Source: an uncultured Bacteroidales bacterium (GTDB taxonomy: Bacteria > Bacteroidota > Bacteroidia > Bacteroidales > UBA932). Taken from it: a DNA stretch of 64,000 nucleotides. The stretch lies in assembly GCA_949294195.1 (NCBI GenBank), contig CASFGK010000026.1, positions 60,718-124,717 of the forward strand. The letters run 5' to 3'. Each line of letters starts with the position of its first letter. Position 1 is the stretch's first letter. Under the pieces are notes generated by a model that saw only the letters and a program-made list of their open reading frames with translations, was not told the origin of the DNA and searched no databases. This document shows, piece after piece, positions 18,317 through 26,980 of this stretch. A program made the translations under genes and the position numbers.

Positions 18317-19534
18317 TCATGCGCCTGCCGCTTCCCAAAAACTGTCTGCCGACCGTCTGCAGGAGTCCAGAAAACGTCTGATGAGGGGTTGCATCCCGGG
18401 GTCGCCGAAACGGAATACTGTTGACGATGAAGGAAGTCCCAGTGTATCCAAAAGCTGGAACTTGCGCGGGTCGGAAGCGGCATCAGGACACCAGAACTCC
18501 TTGCCGGCCAGCATTGAGAACACCATCAGGTGGAATGAAGTACCTACCGTACATCCTGCTCCGTCCAGCAACCGGATGAACCCGGCAGGGCCTGTCGGAC
18601 AATCAATCACGGATGTGAATGTTTCCTGGCCGGTTCTGCGGCACTGCGCCCCGTCCGAAATCCTGACAATTTCCCGTCTGCTTTCCTTCGGGAGCACCCC
18701 GGCGGAATTCTTTCCCATCAATCCTGCGGAAATGGAATCTGCAAGCATCTCCGCCTTCCGGTCCTGCCGGCCCGGAGAATAGTACAGGATATATTTGCCT
18801 GCATTGACAGACTCCGGCAGGGCCGAAGATTCGCGCTCCGCCACTTTTCTGTAAAAATCCATATCGTGAAGGAGGACCGGATCAGGCATGACAGGGCAGG
18901 CCTGGTTTCGCGATGCCTGGAGCAGCCCGCTTCCGGACAAAAAATCCAGTGTAGTGCTTTCCCTGACAGAGATGCGGTCATATCCGGCAATCAGATCCCT
19001 TATTCCGGATATCTTTTGTCGTGAAATATTTCCGCTCATGGAACATTTTCCTGAAGAAGGGGCGTAAGCTATTTTTCCGGGTCCGGATGACAGTCCTCTG
19101 CCGGCAGTGCGGTCAAGAAAGTCCAGGAAATAGGCCGTGGAAAAATCCATGGCATCCGGATTCCATATCTGGTCACTTCCGCTGACAATCATATCGAATG
19201 ATGACCAGTCGTAGAGCCGAAGCGATTTTTCCGACATGAAGCATTTGTCAGTCAGATGCAGATTCTTTTCGGAAAAGTTTCTGAAAGCGCGCCGCTTGCA
19301 GTTCATTGACCTTATTTCTCCCCATCCGGAAAGGAGCCTTCTCGCAGTCTGTTTGGCGTTATATACCGAGTTAAGACTGACAGGAGAAGGATAAAGCCTG
19401 CGCTGTGCCTGACTTCTGAAATCGATGACATGTACATCATGACCGCGTGCCGACAGATACTCCTGAAGAGCATATGCCTGCAGTGCGGAGCCGTAATTCA
19501 GTGCGGCATGAAATGTCAGAATCCCTATTTTCAT
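18317..19534 (-). CDS. Polysaccharide pyruvyl transferase family protein
   Basis: A 405-residue protein of the family that adds pyruvate ketals to sugars of surface polysaccharides. The N-terminus KIGILTFHAALNYGSALQAYAL is the classic start. It continues with VSGSDQIWNP, KIAYAPSSGK, ISVRESTTLDFL, CPVMPDPVLL, and the C-terminal VGTSFHLMVFSMLAGKEFW, all recognised positions of the fold. It overlaps the preceding 4Fe-4S protein by four bases (stop/start ATGA type). That partner is often found beside pyruvyl transferases in Bacteroides capsule loci. Last gene of the pdxA-led operon. Confidence 0.88.
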   Translation of the reverse strand: MKIGILTFHAALNYGSALQAYALQEYLSARGHDVHVIDFRSQAQRRLYPSPVSLNSVYNAKQTARRLLSGWGEIRSMNCKRRAFRNFSEKNLHLTDKCFMSEKSLRLYDWSSFDMIVSGSDQIWNPDAMDFSTAYFLDFLDRTAGRGLSSGPGKIAYAPSSGKCSMSGNISRQKISGIRDLIAGYDRISVRESTTLDFLSGSGLLQASRNQACPVMPDPVLLHDMDFYRKVAERESSALPESVNAGKYILYYSPGRQDRKAEMLADSISAGLMGKNSAGVLPKESRREIVRISDGAQCRRTGQETFTSVIDCPTGPAGFIRLLDGAGCTVGTSFHLMVFSMLAGKEFWCPDAASDPRKFQLLDTLGLPSSSTVFRFGDPGMQPLIRRFLDSCRRSADSFWEAAGA

Positions 19535-20679
19535 ACATGTTTCCTTAAAATCCAGTCTGCGACCAGAAGATAATACACTTTAAGCCCAAATAACGGTTCT
19601 ATAGCCCTGAAAAGCTTTATTCTCAGACTCTTGTGGAATGGGGCGCGAAGCTGTTTGTTGCCTGCGGCAGCTTCATCCACGGACCTTTGGTAAGAATTCA
19701 TTTTTTCCCTGAGACGAGCAAGTATCCTTTCCCCTTTTTCCGTAACAGGGAGAAGCAGCGATACACCGTAAGGATGCTCCGGAACATCTTTCCCCAGTCC
19801 CCAGAAGTCCCCGACAGTCATATCGGAAATCCTCTGGCGGCGTGCGAACGGGCATCTGTAGCAGCTGTCCCTGTATATGAATCCGTCAAGAAAAAGGTTG
19901 TAGTAAAGTTCTTCGGTCCTTCTGCCGGAAAGCGGCGTATGTGAGTATTCCGAATTTTCCGTGGCAATCTTCATTGCAAAATTCCCTCCTGTCCTGAATG
20001 TCATGCCCGAAACCTTTTCCGGAGAAATATGAAGATTCCTTTCTACATAATCCCTTAGCAGTTTCATGGAAGGGACTCCATGGCATATTATGTCCACGAG
20101 TAGAAGATTGTCCGGAACAGTTCCGAACATATTCCTGACTGCTGCGATTTGGCATGGAGTTCCTGTAAAAAGCGTCAGGCGGCCCTCCCGCACATCATTC
20201 CTGACGGCAGGCAGTATCTCCGAAATGGAACTCTGGACATATTTCGACCCTTTTAATGCATGCAGTCCTTCCGTAGTGCTTACTCTTATGTGATTTACGG
20301 TAAAGGATTTGCCGGACTGACTGTCTCCCCGACACACGGCACTGCCGTATACAATGCCTCCTTCAGATATGACATATCCGGACAGGACTGCCGCAGCACC
20401 TCCTGATGCGCTTGAAATATATTCGGCCCGGTCTTTTGCCCATGCTGCCCATGCGGAAACAGGCTCTCTGAACAGGTCTTCTGTCATGCCTTTTCTGCAG
20501 GTATTGGCCGGGCAAATCTCAGCACATCTGCCGCAGTCCACACACGACGAGGCGTCTATGACCGGATAGAGGTGTCCCAGCTGCATTTCTTTCATTGAAA
20601 TGCATGACTTGGGGCAAACTGCTGTGCAAAGTTCACAGCCTGTACAGTCCTTGTATTCGCATATCCTGTCCATCTGCAA
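19531..20679 (-). CDS. Ferredoxin / coenzyme F420 hydrogenase beta-subunit family protein
   Basis: A 382-residue protein. Two 4Fe-4S clusters at the N-terminus are shown by CxxCxxCxxxCP patterns: CTGCELCTAVCP (plus Cys9 nearby) and CVDCGRCAEICP. The FrhB-type N and C domains follow, with ASGGAAAVLSGYV, GTPCQIAAVRN, DIICHGVPS and the late YRCPFARRQRISDMTVGDFWGL. Family members transfer electrons through flavin and iron-sulfur centres. Bacteroidales do not use F420, so the role in polysaccharide modification is unknown; position between flippase and pyruvyl transferase suggests a redox step on a sugar or pyruvyl group (inference). Confidence 0.85.
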   Translation of the reverse strand: MQMDRICEYKDCTGCELCTAVCPKSCISMKEMQLGHLYPVIDASSCVDCGRCAEICPANTCRKGMTEDLFREPVSAWAAWAKDRAEYISSASGGAAAVLSGYVISEGGIVYGSAVCRGDSQSGKSFTVNHIRVSTTEGLHALKGSKYVQSSISEILPAVRNDVREGRLTLFTGTPCQIAAVRNMFGTVPDNLLLVDIICHGVPSMKLLRDYVERNLHISPEKVSGMTFRTGGNFAMKIATENSEYSHTPLSGRRTEELYYNLFLDGFIYRDSCYRCPFARRQRISDMTVGDFWGLGKDVPEHPYGVSLLLPVTEKGERILARLREKMNSYQRSVDEAAAGNKQLRAPFHKSLRIKLFRAIEPLFGLKVYYLLVADWILRKHV

Positions 20680-20693
20680 TCCGTATCTGATGT

Positions 20694-22253
20694 TTACTTG
20701 CCTGTTTTGTGGAACAGTTTCAGGCTCCAGTCCTTAAACATTGTAGCCATTGCTTTTCTCTCCGCCCTGTCAAGAGCGACGCACCAGGCTGCTGTTCCGG
20801 TACATATCACTGAAATGCAGCACAGCAGCAGAAAAGACATGAGACTGTCCTCGCGAAAGACCAGAAAGCGGAAAAACAAAGGCAGCGGAAGAGAGGCGGC
20901 AAGCAAGGCGGAAATCCTGATTATCACATTCCTGACATATCTTCTGAAAGAAAATCCTATCTGAGCTCTGGCAAACAGGAATCTGGTGAAACCCGCAATG
21001 ACCGAGAAGCCTATCGTGGCATAATATACGGACTCCGGAGGCAGTCCGGTTTTCAGGAGCATATATGCGGCCGGAATACCGATAAGAATAATAAGGCTTA
21101 CGGTTATCTGATAATTGCGTATATTGCCCGTAGCGGCAAGAGATGTCATCAGAGGGCTGCCGAAAAGCGCGCATACCAGTGTATCCGTCATGATCAGTAC
21201 AATGAATGATGCCGCATGGTCGGGCTCTTCCTTCAACCATATATCCAGAACGTAATCCACATTCAGCAGCAGAGGCAAAGCAAAAAAATAGAGAAGGACG
21301 AACGAGAATTTGAGCCCGCGGAGAGCCAGTTTCTCCATTTCCCCCGTTTCTCCCTGTGCATAGTTTTTTGTTATCTGGGGGTTGAATGCCACCTGGAAAT
21401 TGGAAACTAATCCGTTTACCGAATTCGACACTTGCATGGCGATACCACGGGCGGCATTGACCGCTGTACCGAAAAAGAGATTCAGCACGATATTGATACC
21501 CTGGTCCTTCATTATCCAGGCAAGGCTTCCGAAGACGTTCCATCCGGCAAAACCGGACATTTCCCTGTATAGTGTCCTGTCATTTACTTCGGACATTCTG
21601 CATTCACTGTATTTCCTTCGGCACCAGACCTGATAAAATGTCCTGACACCGATCTGGATCAGAAGCATCAGCAATCCGTAAATTACCAATTTGTCATACG
21701 GTATGACCGTCAGGGCAAAAACCAGAGCAAGTTTTGCAACGGCTTCCGCAATACTCACATAGGCGAATATGTCCATTTTTTCGTGGGCAATGATGACGGC
21801 GTTGAACGGAACCTGAATCACATTCACGAAAAATGTCAGGACGGAGAACTGGTACACCCACCTGGCTGCGTTCATCCTTTCAGGTTCGATTACAAGTTTG
21901 TTGTTCAGCAGCCACAGTCCGACTGTTTCGGCAAGCAGGACTATCATAATACCGAGAACCAGATGTATGTGCATTGCCGCGGAAAAAACTTTCTGCAGTC
22001 TCACCGGATCCCCCCTGCCAAGCTCGTATGTCAGATACCGCTGTGTAGAAGATGCCATACTGTTGTTCAGGAAAGCGAACATAGTTATCACTCCCCCGAC
22101 AATATTGTATATTCCGTAGTCATCTACGCCTAGAATATCGAGAACAATCCTGGAAGTGTACAGTGTCACCAGCAGAATGAGAATCATTCTGATATAAAGG
22201 AAAACCGTATTCCTTGCTACCCTTCTGTTGTTGGTCGAACTTTCCTGCGGCAT
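20694..22253 (-). CDS. Polysaccharide flippase, Wzx/RfbX-like (MATE/MVF superfamily)
   Basis: A 519-residue inner-membrane protein with about 12-14 hydrophobic helices that probably flips lipid-linked oligosaccharide units to the periplasm. The N-terminus VARNTVFLYIRMILILLVTLYTSRIVLD and the next segment GVDDYGIYNIVGGV are characteristic of Bacteroides capsule-locus flippases. Charged residues lie in the helices and loops. It sits between the glycosyltransferase (16 bases upstream) and the 4Fe-4S protein (14 bases downstream), consistent with one pathway. No Wzy polymerase gene is visible in the window. Confidence 0.87.
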   Translation of the reverse strand: MPQESSTNNRRVARNTVFLYIRMILILLVTLYTSRIVLDILGVDDYGIYNIVGGVITMFAFLNNSMASSTQRYLTYELGRGDPVRLQKVFSAAMHIHLVLGIMIVLLAETVGLWLLNNKLVIEPERMNAARWVYQFSVLTFFVNVIQVPFNAVIIAHEKMDIFAYVSIAEAVAKLALVFALTVIPYDKLVIYGLLMLLIQIGVRTFYQVWCRRKYSECRMSEVNDRTLYREMSGFAGWNVFGSLAWIMKDQGINIVLNLFFGTAVNAARGIAMQVSNSVNGLVSNFQVAFNPQITKNYAQGETGEMEKLALRGLKFSFVLLYFFALPLLLNVDYVLDIWLKEEPDHAASFIVLIMTDTLVCALFGSPLMTSLAATGNIRNYQITVSLIILIGIPAAYMLLKTGLPPESVYYATIGFSVIAGFTRFLFARAQIGFSFRRYVRNVIIRISALLAASLPLPLFFRFLVFREDSLMSFLLLCCISVICTGTAAWCVALDRAERKAMATMFKDWSLKLFHKTGK

Positions 22254-22269
22254 GGTTGTTTTTCTGTAA

Positions 22270-23226
22270 TTACCTTGTCTTCAGTATTATATAGACCGCC
22301 AAATCCGGCAGGATCCTTACGGACAGGTGATTAAGCGCTCCGGAATGGAAATCCCTGGCAATTTTCCGCAAATACCCGATTCTTTCCCGGCTCTTTTCAA
22401 ACGAATGTGTACGGACATAGGATGCAAGCGCAGTCTTGTACCAGTATATGACAGAGGGCAGCTCCGGCATCTTGCAGCCTCTCTTCCGGCTGCAGGTCAT
22501 ACTGTCATATCCGAGCAGGAAGTAAATGGCTTTCACGACTTCCAGATACGAGTCGGCGCTGAATTCATATTTGGTGATGAACCTGTCCGGAACGCTGTAG
22601 CGGTAGCCTATATACGGCACATAAGTCACATGACAGTTTCCTGCAAGGTATCCGAGCACGAAGTATTCATCTTCAAATACTTTGAACGTCTCGTCGAACC
22701 GCAGTCCCCTGCTCTCGATTTCCGCCCTGACAAAAAGTTTGTTCCAGATGAAATTAAGCAGGCTGCTGTTGAGAAGCTTCCCGAGTATTTCTGCAGGGTC
22801 CTCGAAAGTGCGGACAGTTCCGGTTTCCAATGCCCTGGTTTCCTGCCTGCTGCCGTCCGTACGGTATCCGCAGACCACCAGTCCTCTGTTTCCGGCGTAT
22901 TCCGCCATACTTGACAGCCAGTCTTTTTCTACACAGTCATCACTGTCACAGAATGCAACGTATGTCCCGGATGAAAAGTCCAGTCCGGCATTCCGTGCCG
23001 AAGAGACACCCCCGTTTGGCTTGTGCAGCACCTTAACCCTGCTGTCCTTGGCAGAGAATGCATCGCAGATTTCCTTTGAGGAGTCTGTACTGCCATCATC
23101 GATCAGAATGATTTCGAAATCCGCATAGGACTGGTCCAGCAGACTTCCGACACACCGACGTAATGTCTTTTCCGAATTGTAGACAGGTACTATTACGGAT
23201 ATTTGCGGAGTCTCCTTTCTTGTCAT
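22270..23226 (-). CDS. Glycosyltransferase family 2
   Basis: A 318-residue GT-A glycosyltransferase. The N-terminal domain shows ISVIVPVYNSEKTLRRC, IILIDDGSTDSS, the NGGVSSARNAGL loop and the metal-binding FCDSDD, all GT2 features. The C-terminal about 90 residues are basic and specific to capsule-type transferases. Donor and acceptor sugars cannot be told. The start overlaps the end of rnhA by four bases; the flippase follows 16 bases after the stop. Confidence 0.92.
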   Translation of the reverse strand: MTRKETPQISVIVPVYNSEKTLRRCVGSLLDQSYADFEIILIDDGSTDSSKEICDAFSAKDSRVKVLHKPNGGVSSARNAGLDFSSGTYVAFCDSDDCVEKDWLSSMAEYAGNRGLVVCGYRTDGSRQETRALETGTVRTFEDPAEILGKLLNSSLLNFIWNKLFVRAEIESRGLRFDETFKVFEDEYFVLGYLAGNCHVTYVPYIGYRYSVPDRFITKYEFSADSYLEVVKAIYFLLGYDSMTCSRKRGCKMPELPSVIYWYKTALASYVRTHSFEKSRERIGYLRKIARDFHSGALNHLSVRILPDLAVYIILKTR

Positions 23227-23708
23227 GATTCTTTCTGTTCCAGATAACCGGTATCGTCAGGCAGGAACTCTCCTTTTGCCGCTTTTCCGGCGCCGGCAGC
23301 TACTGCAAGAGCATCGCATCTTTCGTTTTCAGGATGTCCGGCATGGCCTTTTATCCAGTGGAAATATATCCTGTGGGAACGGTACAGCGGAAGGAAACGC
23401 TGCCAGAGATCGGGATTCTTCGCTTTGGAAAAACCTTTCCTTTCCCAGTTGAACAGCCAGCCTTTATTGACAGCATTGACTACGTATGAAGAATCGCTGA
23501 CCACATGTATCTCGGCATTTTTCCATCTGACCGCTTCCAGACCCTTTATGACGGCCAGAAGTTCCATTCTGTTATTGGTAGTATGTGCGAATCCGCCGGA
23601 AAGCTCCAGTTCATGACCGGCGCATTTCAATATGGCCCCATATCCTCCGGGGCCCGGATTCCCGCTGGCAGCGCCGTCAGTATATAGATAAATGGGAGGT
23701 TTTTCCAT
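23223..23708 (-). CDS. rnhA: Ribonuclease HI
   Basis: A 161-residue enzyme that cuts the RNA strand of RNA-DNA hybrids, for example at R-loops and Okazaki primers. The catalytic carboxylates are visible: Asp11 (YTDGAASGNPGPGG), Glu49 (NNRMELLAVI), Asp72 (VVSDSSYVVNAVNKGW) and Asp in ENERCDALA, with the conserved His in GHAGHPEN. Length is typical (155-160). It is nine bases after pdxA and overlaps the glycosyltransferase start by four bases, an unusual place for a housekeeping nuclease. Confidence 0.96.
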   Translation of the reverse strand: MEKPPIYLYTDGAASGNPGPGGYGAILKCAGHELELSGGFAHTTNNRMELLAVIKGLEAVRWKNAEIHVVSDSSYVVNAVNKGWLFNWERKGFSKAKNPDLWQRFLPLYRSHRIYFHWIKGHAGHPENERCDALAVAAGAGKAAKGEFLPDDTGYLEQKES

Positions 23709-23717
23709 CAGTGTTTA

Positions 23718-24803
23718 CTATTCTACTACGCTGCCGTTCTTGTTCGGTTTGACTTCTGAAGAAATGGACTGGACATTCATTTTGCCCGCCTGCAGGTCGT
23801 CATAGTCTGCCCTGTGGCTGCATATATCGATTGCCGTATATATTGATGATATCATGGAATGGGGATCAGCTATGTCCCTGCCCGCCATTTCGTATGCAGT
23901 TCCATGGTCAGGAGATGTGCGGACAACAGGGAGTCCCGCAGTATAGTTCACTCCGAGCTCGAAAGCCAGTGCCTTGAATGGGATAAGTCCCTGGTCATGA
24001 TACATTGCAAGCACAGCATCGAACTTGCTGTAGTTGCCTGTTCCAAAGAAGCCGTCCGGAGAGTATGGACCGAAGGCGAGTATGCCGTCATCGTTCGCAG
24101 CTTTGACTGCAGGAAGGATAATTGACTGCTCTTCGTCACCAAGCAGGCCGCCGTCCCCGCAGTGAGGGTTGAGTCCCAGAACGGCGATTTTAGGCGAATA
24201 TATGCCGAAATCCCTTTCAAGGGAAGCGTTCATCAATCTCAATTTATTAAGTATCAAATCTTCTGAAAGGCTCCCTGGGACATCTTTCAATGGAATATGT
24301 CCGGTGACAACCCCGACTTTCAGCTTATCACAGACCATAATCATCAGAACGTCATTTACGCCGAATTCCTGCTGGAGATATTCAGTGTGGCCGGTATAGC
24401 CGAATCCTTCGCTTGCCATCGCCCTTTTGTTTATGGGAGCCGTAACGAGTGCGTCTATGTTCCCTGCCTTAAGGTCTTTCACCGCCCATTCCAGAGATGT
24501 CATTGCGGCTTTTGCTGATTCAGGCGTAGCCTGTCCGGGCTCAACGAATACGTTGTCAGGCAGACAGTTGATGATGTTCACCCTTTTCTGATGAGCTTCC
24601 CTGGCAGAAGAAATGACATTGGTGTTTATCTGCTCGATATTGTGTATCTGTTTCTTGTAGAAACCGAATATTTTAGAAGAGCCGTAAATGACCGGTGTGC
24701 AGATATCAAGCATCCTTTCGTCTGCCAATGCCTTGATTATTACTTCATAGCCTATTCCGTTCCCGTCTCCCTGGGTGATACCTATTGTTAGTTTTCTTGC
24801 CAT
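23718..24803 (-). CDS. pdxA: 4-hydroxythreonine-4-phosphate dehydrogenase
   Basis: A 361-residue enzyme of the DXP-dependent pyridoxal 5'-phosphate pathway, oxidising 4-phosphohydroxy-L-threonine with NAD. Motifs are ITQGDGNGIGYEVI at the N-terminus, TAPINKRA, YTGHTEYL (metal His), GLNPHCGDGGLLGDEE, AMYHDQGLIPFK (metal His) and VRTSPDHGTAYEMAG (third His). Length is slightly above E. coli PdxA (329) because of C-terminal extension. It has its own promoter and appears to be first gene of a six-gene operon including rnhA and polysaccharide genes. Confidence 0.96.
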   Translation of the reverse strand: MARKLTIGITQGDGNGIGYEVIIKALADERMLDICTPVIYGSSKIFGFYKKQIHNIEQINTNVISSAREAHQKRVNIINCLPDNVFVEPGQATPESAKAAMTSLEWAVKDLKAGNIDALVTAPINKRAMASEGFGYTGHTEYLQQEFGVNDVLMIMVCDKLKVGVVTGHIPLKDVPGSLSEDLILNKLRLMNASLERDFGIYSPKIAVLGLNPHCGDGGLLGDEEQSIILPAVKAANDDGILAFGPYSPDGFFGTGNYSKFDAVLAMYHDQGLIPFKALAFELGVNYTAGLPVVRTSPDHGTAYEMAGRDIADPHSMISSIYTAIDICSHRADYDDLQAGKMNVQSISSEVKPNKNGSVVE

Positions 24804-24866
24804 AGTTTGTCCTTTTGTTCAAAAATAAGATAGGTCGGTACCGGCTGTCACGCCCGAACCAACCTA

Positions 24867-24897
24867 CAAAATTATAAAACTGTTTTGATTTTTTCAA
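24867..24897 (-). promoter_or_regulatory. Bacteroidota-type promoter for pdxA operon
   Basis: On the minus strand TTG (24897-24895), 20 bases, TAATTTTG (24874-24867). Start near 24861, leader about 58 bases. The -33 box lies five bases after the stop codon of the acyltransferase, marking the boundary between the two transcription units. Confidence 0.7.
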
Positions 24898-24901
24898 CTT
24901 G

Positions 24902-26050
24902 CTACTTTTTCGCAAGGAATTTTGATGCAAGCCATTTTCTCAGAGGAATGTCATAGAAACGCATGCAGACGTATGCCGTCAGAATGCTTGCGGCCACGAC
25001 AATTATGGCTGTCGGCCATGCCTGTGAGAAAGGTATTTTCTCCTCTCCGCTCCACAGCCACCAGTAGAACAGATACATGATCGGATAGTGGACAACATAA
25101 AGAGGGTACGAGATGTCTCCCAGGAACTTGCATATATTTGACGTGATCTTGTCCGTGGTCTTTCCCGAAGCCCCGAGCCAGACCAGCATAGGGAATATCA
25201 CTATGGCGCAGACCGATTCGTACAGTCCGTTTATCCACAGATGTCCTTCTCCTCCGAGATGAGGCACGGTAAAAAGGACAGCCAGTACGGCACTGCATAT
25301 CCAGAATGCCCCTTTGATTTTCACCGGTCTGAAAATGCGGGACATAAGCAGTCCGACAGAGAAGGAGAACATCAGACGGAGGAATCCTCCGAGAAGGTTG
25401 TAGTCGATCATGGACCAGCCGACTCCGAGATGTCCGTATCCGGAAAGATTGAATATGCCGAACGAGGCAAGTCCGGCACCGGCGACAACTACGAGTGCGG
25501 TAAGGGCACGTGTCGAGAATTTCCTTATGAACAGGGCATAAAGGATATTGCCGATATATTCGAAAAACAGCGACCAGCTCGGACCGTTGAGCGGATACAT
25601 CTCATTGTTCCCTCTGACATCGGCTCCTGTTCCGGGCACGACAGGCAGCAGGAAAATATTGAGGAGCAAGGCTATGAGCACCATTGTAAACGGCACCTGG
25701 GATCCGTCCCACTTCACGCATCCCTGAATGCAGTACGAAACTGCCCCGAGAAGCGCTCCCATTATAACCATCGGATGCAGCCTGACAAGCCTTCTCTTGA
25801 AGAAACCTTTGAGTGTCAGGGTAGTATTCCACCTGTCATCGTATGCATAGCCGATAACGAAACCTGAAAGGATAAAGAAGAAGTCGACTGCCATGTATCC
25901 GTGGTTGAAATGCTGGTCGAGAGGACTTGTCGCAAATCCTTCGAAGATGTGGTAGCATATCACCAGCAGGGCAGCAACGCCTCTGAGCCCGTCCAGAAGC
26001 TCATAATGCGGTTTTGAATCTGAAAATACGGCAGATGGAATGTCTTTCAT
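24902..26050 (-). CDS. Acyltransferase 3 family membrane protein
   Basis: An integral membrane acyltransferase, 382 residues from ATG 26050, that O-acylates sugars or other surface molecules. The start is chosen because YELLDGLRGVAALLVICYHI, the family's first helix with the catalytic His in CYH, follows closely; a longer frame would run through a hairpin and promoter. About ten hydrophobic segments follow, with DFFFILSGFVIGY and FKRRLVRLHPMV, both conserved in this family, and WSLFFEYIGNILYAL in the middle. Substrate unknown. It lies downstream of a Crp-like gene on the same strand but has its own -7 element. Confidence 0.88.
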   Translation of the reverse strand: MKDIPSAVFSDSKPHYELLDGLRGVAALLVICYHIFEGFATSPLDQHFNHGYMAVDFFFILSGFVIGYAYDDRWNTTLTLKGFFKRRLVRLHPMVIMGALLGAVSYCIQGCVKWDGSQVPFTMVLIALLLNIFLLPVVPGTGADVRGNNEMYPLNGPSWSLFFEYIGNILYALFIRKFSTRALTALVVVAGAGLASFGIFNLSGYGHLGVGWSMIDYNLLGGFLRLMFSFSVGLLMSRIFRPVKIKGAFWICSAVLAVLFTVPHLGGEGHLWINGLYESVCAIVIFPMLVWLGASGKTTDKITSNICKFLGDISYPLYVVHYPIMYLFYWWLWSGEEKIPFSQAWPTAIIVVAASILTAYVCMRFYDIPLRKWLASKFLAKK

Positions 26051-26089
26051 AACAAAGCGGTTTTCTTGAATTTTGGGTCTGTCATAATA

Positions 26090-26114
26090 CATTCGCCGGG
26101 TAATCCGGCGAATG
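26090..26114. promoter_or_regulatory. Perfect 10-bp inverted repeat at the acyltransferase transcription start
   Basis: CATTCGCCGG (26090-26099) and CCGGCGAATG (26105-26114) are separated by GTAAT. No T-run follows on either strand, so it is not a standard terminator. It lies just downstream of the TATATTTG -7 element (26129-26122, minus), that is at +1 to +25 of the acyltransferase transcript. It could be an operator or a 5' RNA hairpin. Confidence 0.65.
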
Positions 26115-26121
26115 CCGGGCG

Positions 26122-26129
26122 CAAATATA
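26122..26129 (-). promoter_or_regulatory. Probable -7 element for the acyltransferase gene
   Basis: TATATTTG on the minus strand, exact TAnnTTTG, 72 bases upstream of ATG 26050. No TTG at the expected -33 distance. The same octamer occurs upstream of the Crp-like gene at 26779-26772. Confidence 0.5.
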
Positions 26130-26178
26130 GGAAACTTACGGCCGTGTATATTTGTCGCAGGACAAAAACCGCATTGAT

Positions 26179-26736
26179 TCACTTCGCCCTGAGCCTGCTC
26201 AGCGTAGGCAGTGTAATGCCGAGATATGAGGCTATGTAGCCCAGCTGGACTCTCTGGCATATCTGGGGAAACTGGCGCCGGAATGCTTCATAACGTTCTG
26301 CTGCAGGAAGCGTCAGCCGGTCCCTGTGCGAAGTGTGGAGCCTGCGATACTCGTTCTGATGTATGATACGTCCCCAGTTTGCCATTTCAATATTGGTGCG
26401 GAACAGTTCCTGAAGGTCGGCCAGATGTATTCTGTATACGACAGCGTCTTCCAGCGTCTCGACGTTTTCTTCGCTTATCTTTCCATAATACAGTTCGTCC
26501 ATGCTGAAAACGATGTCTCCTTCAGAAGAAAACGATGTGGTGATTTCTTCACCGTTTACTATCCAGAAAGACCGTGTCATCCCCTTCTCCAGGAAATAGG
26601 CGTATCCGCACTTCTCCCCTACTTTGACAAGCAGTGTCCTTTTGGAGACATCCATTCTTGTCACTTTCTCCATGAGAAGATTTTCTGTGTTTCCGGAAAC
26701 GGGATATAATGATTTGATCTTGTCTATGAAAACCAT
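26179..26736 (-). CDS. Crp/Fnr-family transcriptional regulator
   Basis: A 185-residue protein. Residues about 10-115 form a cyclic-nucleotide-binding-like beta-roll (VGEKCGYAYFLEKGMTRSFWI, then FSSEGDIVFSMDELYY), without the phosphate-binding RxSAx signature of cAMP binders, so cAMP binding is doubtful. The C-terminus has a short helix-turn-helix, QLGYIASYLGITLPTLSRLRAK, typical of Bacteroidota Crp-like regulators. Its targets are unknown; the acyltransferase 128 bases downstream, with a palindrome at its start, is a candidate. A -7 element TATATTTG lies at 26779-26772. Confidence 0.86.
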   Translation of the reverse strand: MVFIDKIKSLYPVSGNTENLLMEKVTRMDVSKRTLLVKVGEKCGYAYFLEKGMTRSFWIVNGEEITTSFSSEGDIVFSMDELYYGKISEENVETLEDAVVYRIHLADLQELFRTNIEMANWGRIIHQNEYRRLHTSHRDRLTLPAAERYEAFRRQFPQICQRVQLGYIASYLGITLPTLSRLRAK

Positions 26737-26771
26737 CGTTGAAATTCCAATGCCGAGCAGTAAATTGGTGG

Positions 26772-26779
26772 CAAATATA
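26772..26779 (-). promoter_or_regulatory. Probable -7 element for the Crp-like regulator
   Basis: TATATTTG on the minus strand, 35 bases upstream of the ATG at 26736. No good -33 box. The rest of the gap to 26980 (about 200 bases) holds no gene I can support. Confidence 0.45.
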
Positions 26780-26980
26780 GCGAGAAACCGAGAGTAATGA
26801 AAATGAATAAATTCGTTTTATTACCGAGGTGCTACAGTATATCTGGCGCGTCAGTGACTTGGACAGTTCGCAGGAGCCTGTGAAGTCATACCCGACAGAT
26901 ACTTCATACGACTGGTCGGTCCTGTAGATATATGCCGGATGAAAAGAGTTCCTCCTTTTATCCGGCTTCAATTTTCGTAT

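Noticed and set aside
26051-26260. A 70-residue N-terminal extension of the acyltransferase
   Set aside because: It would cross the palindrome and the -7 element and is unlike the family start.
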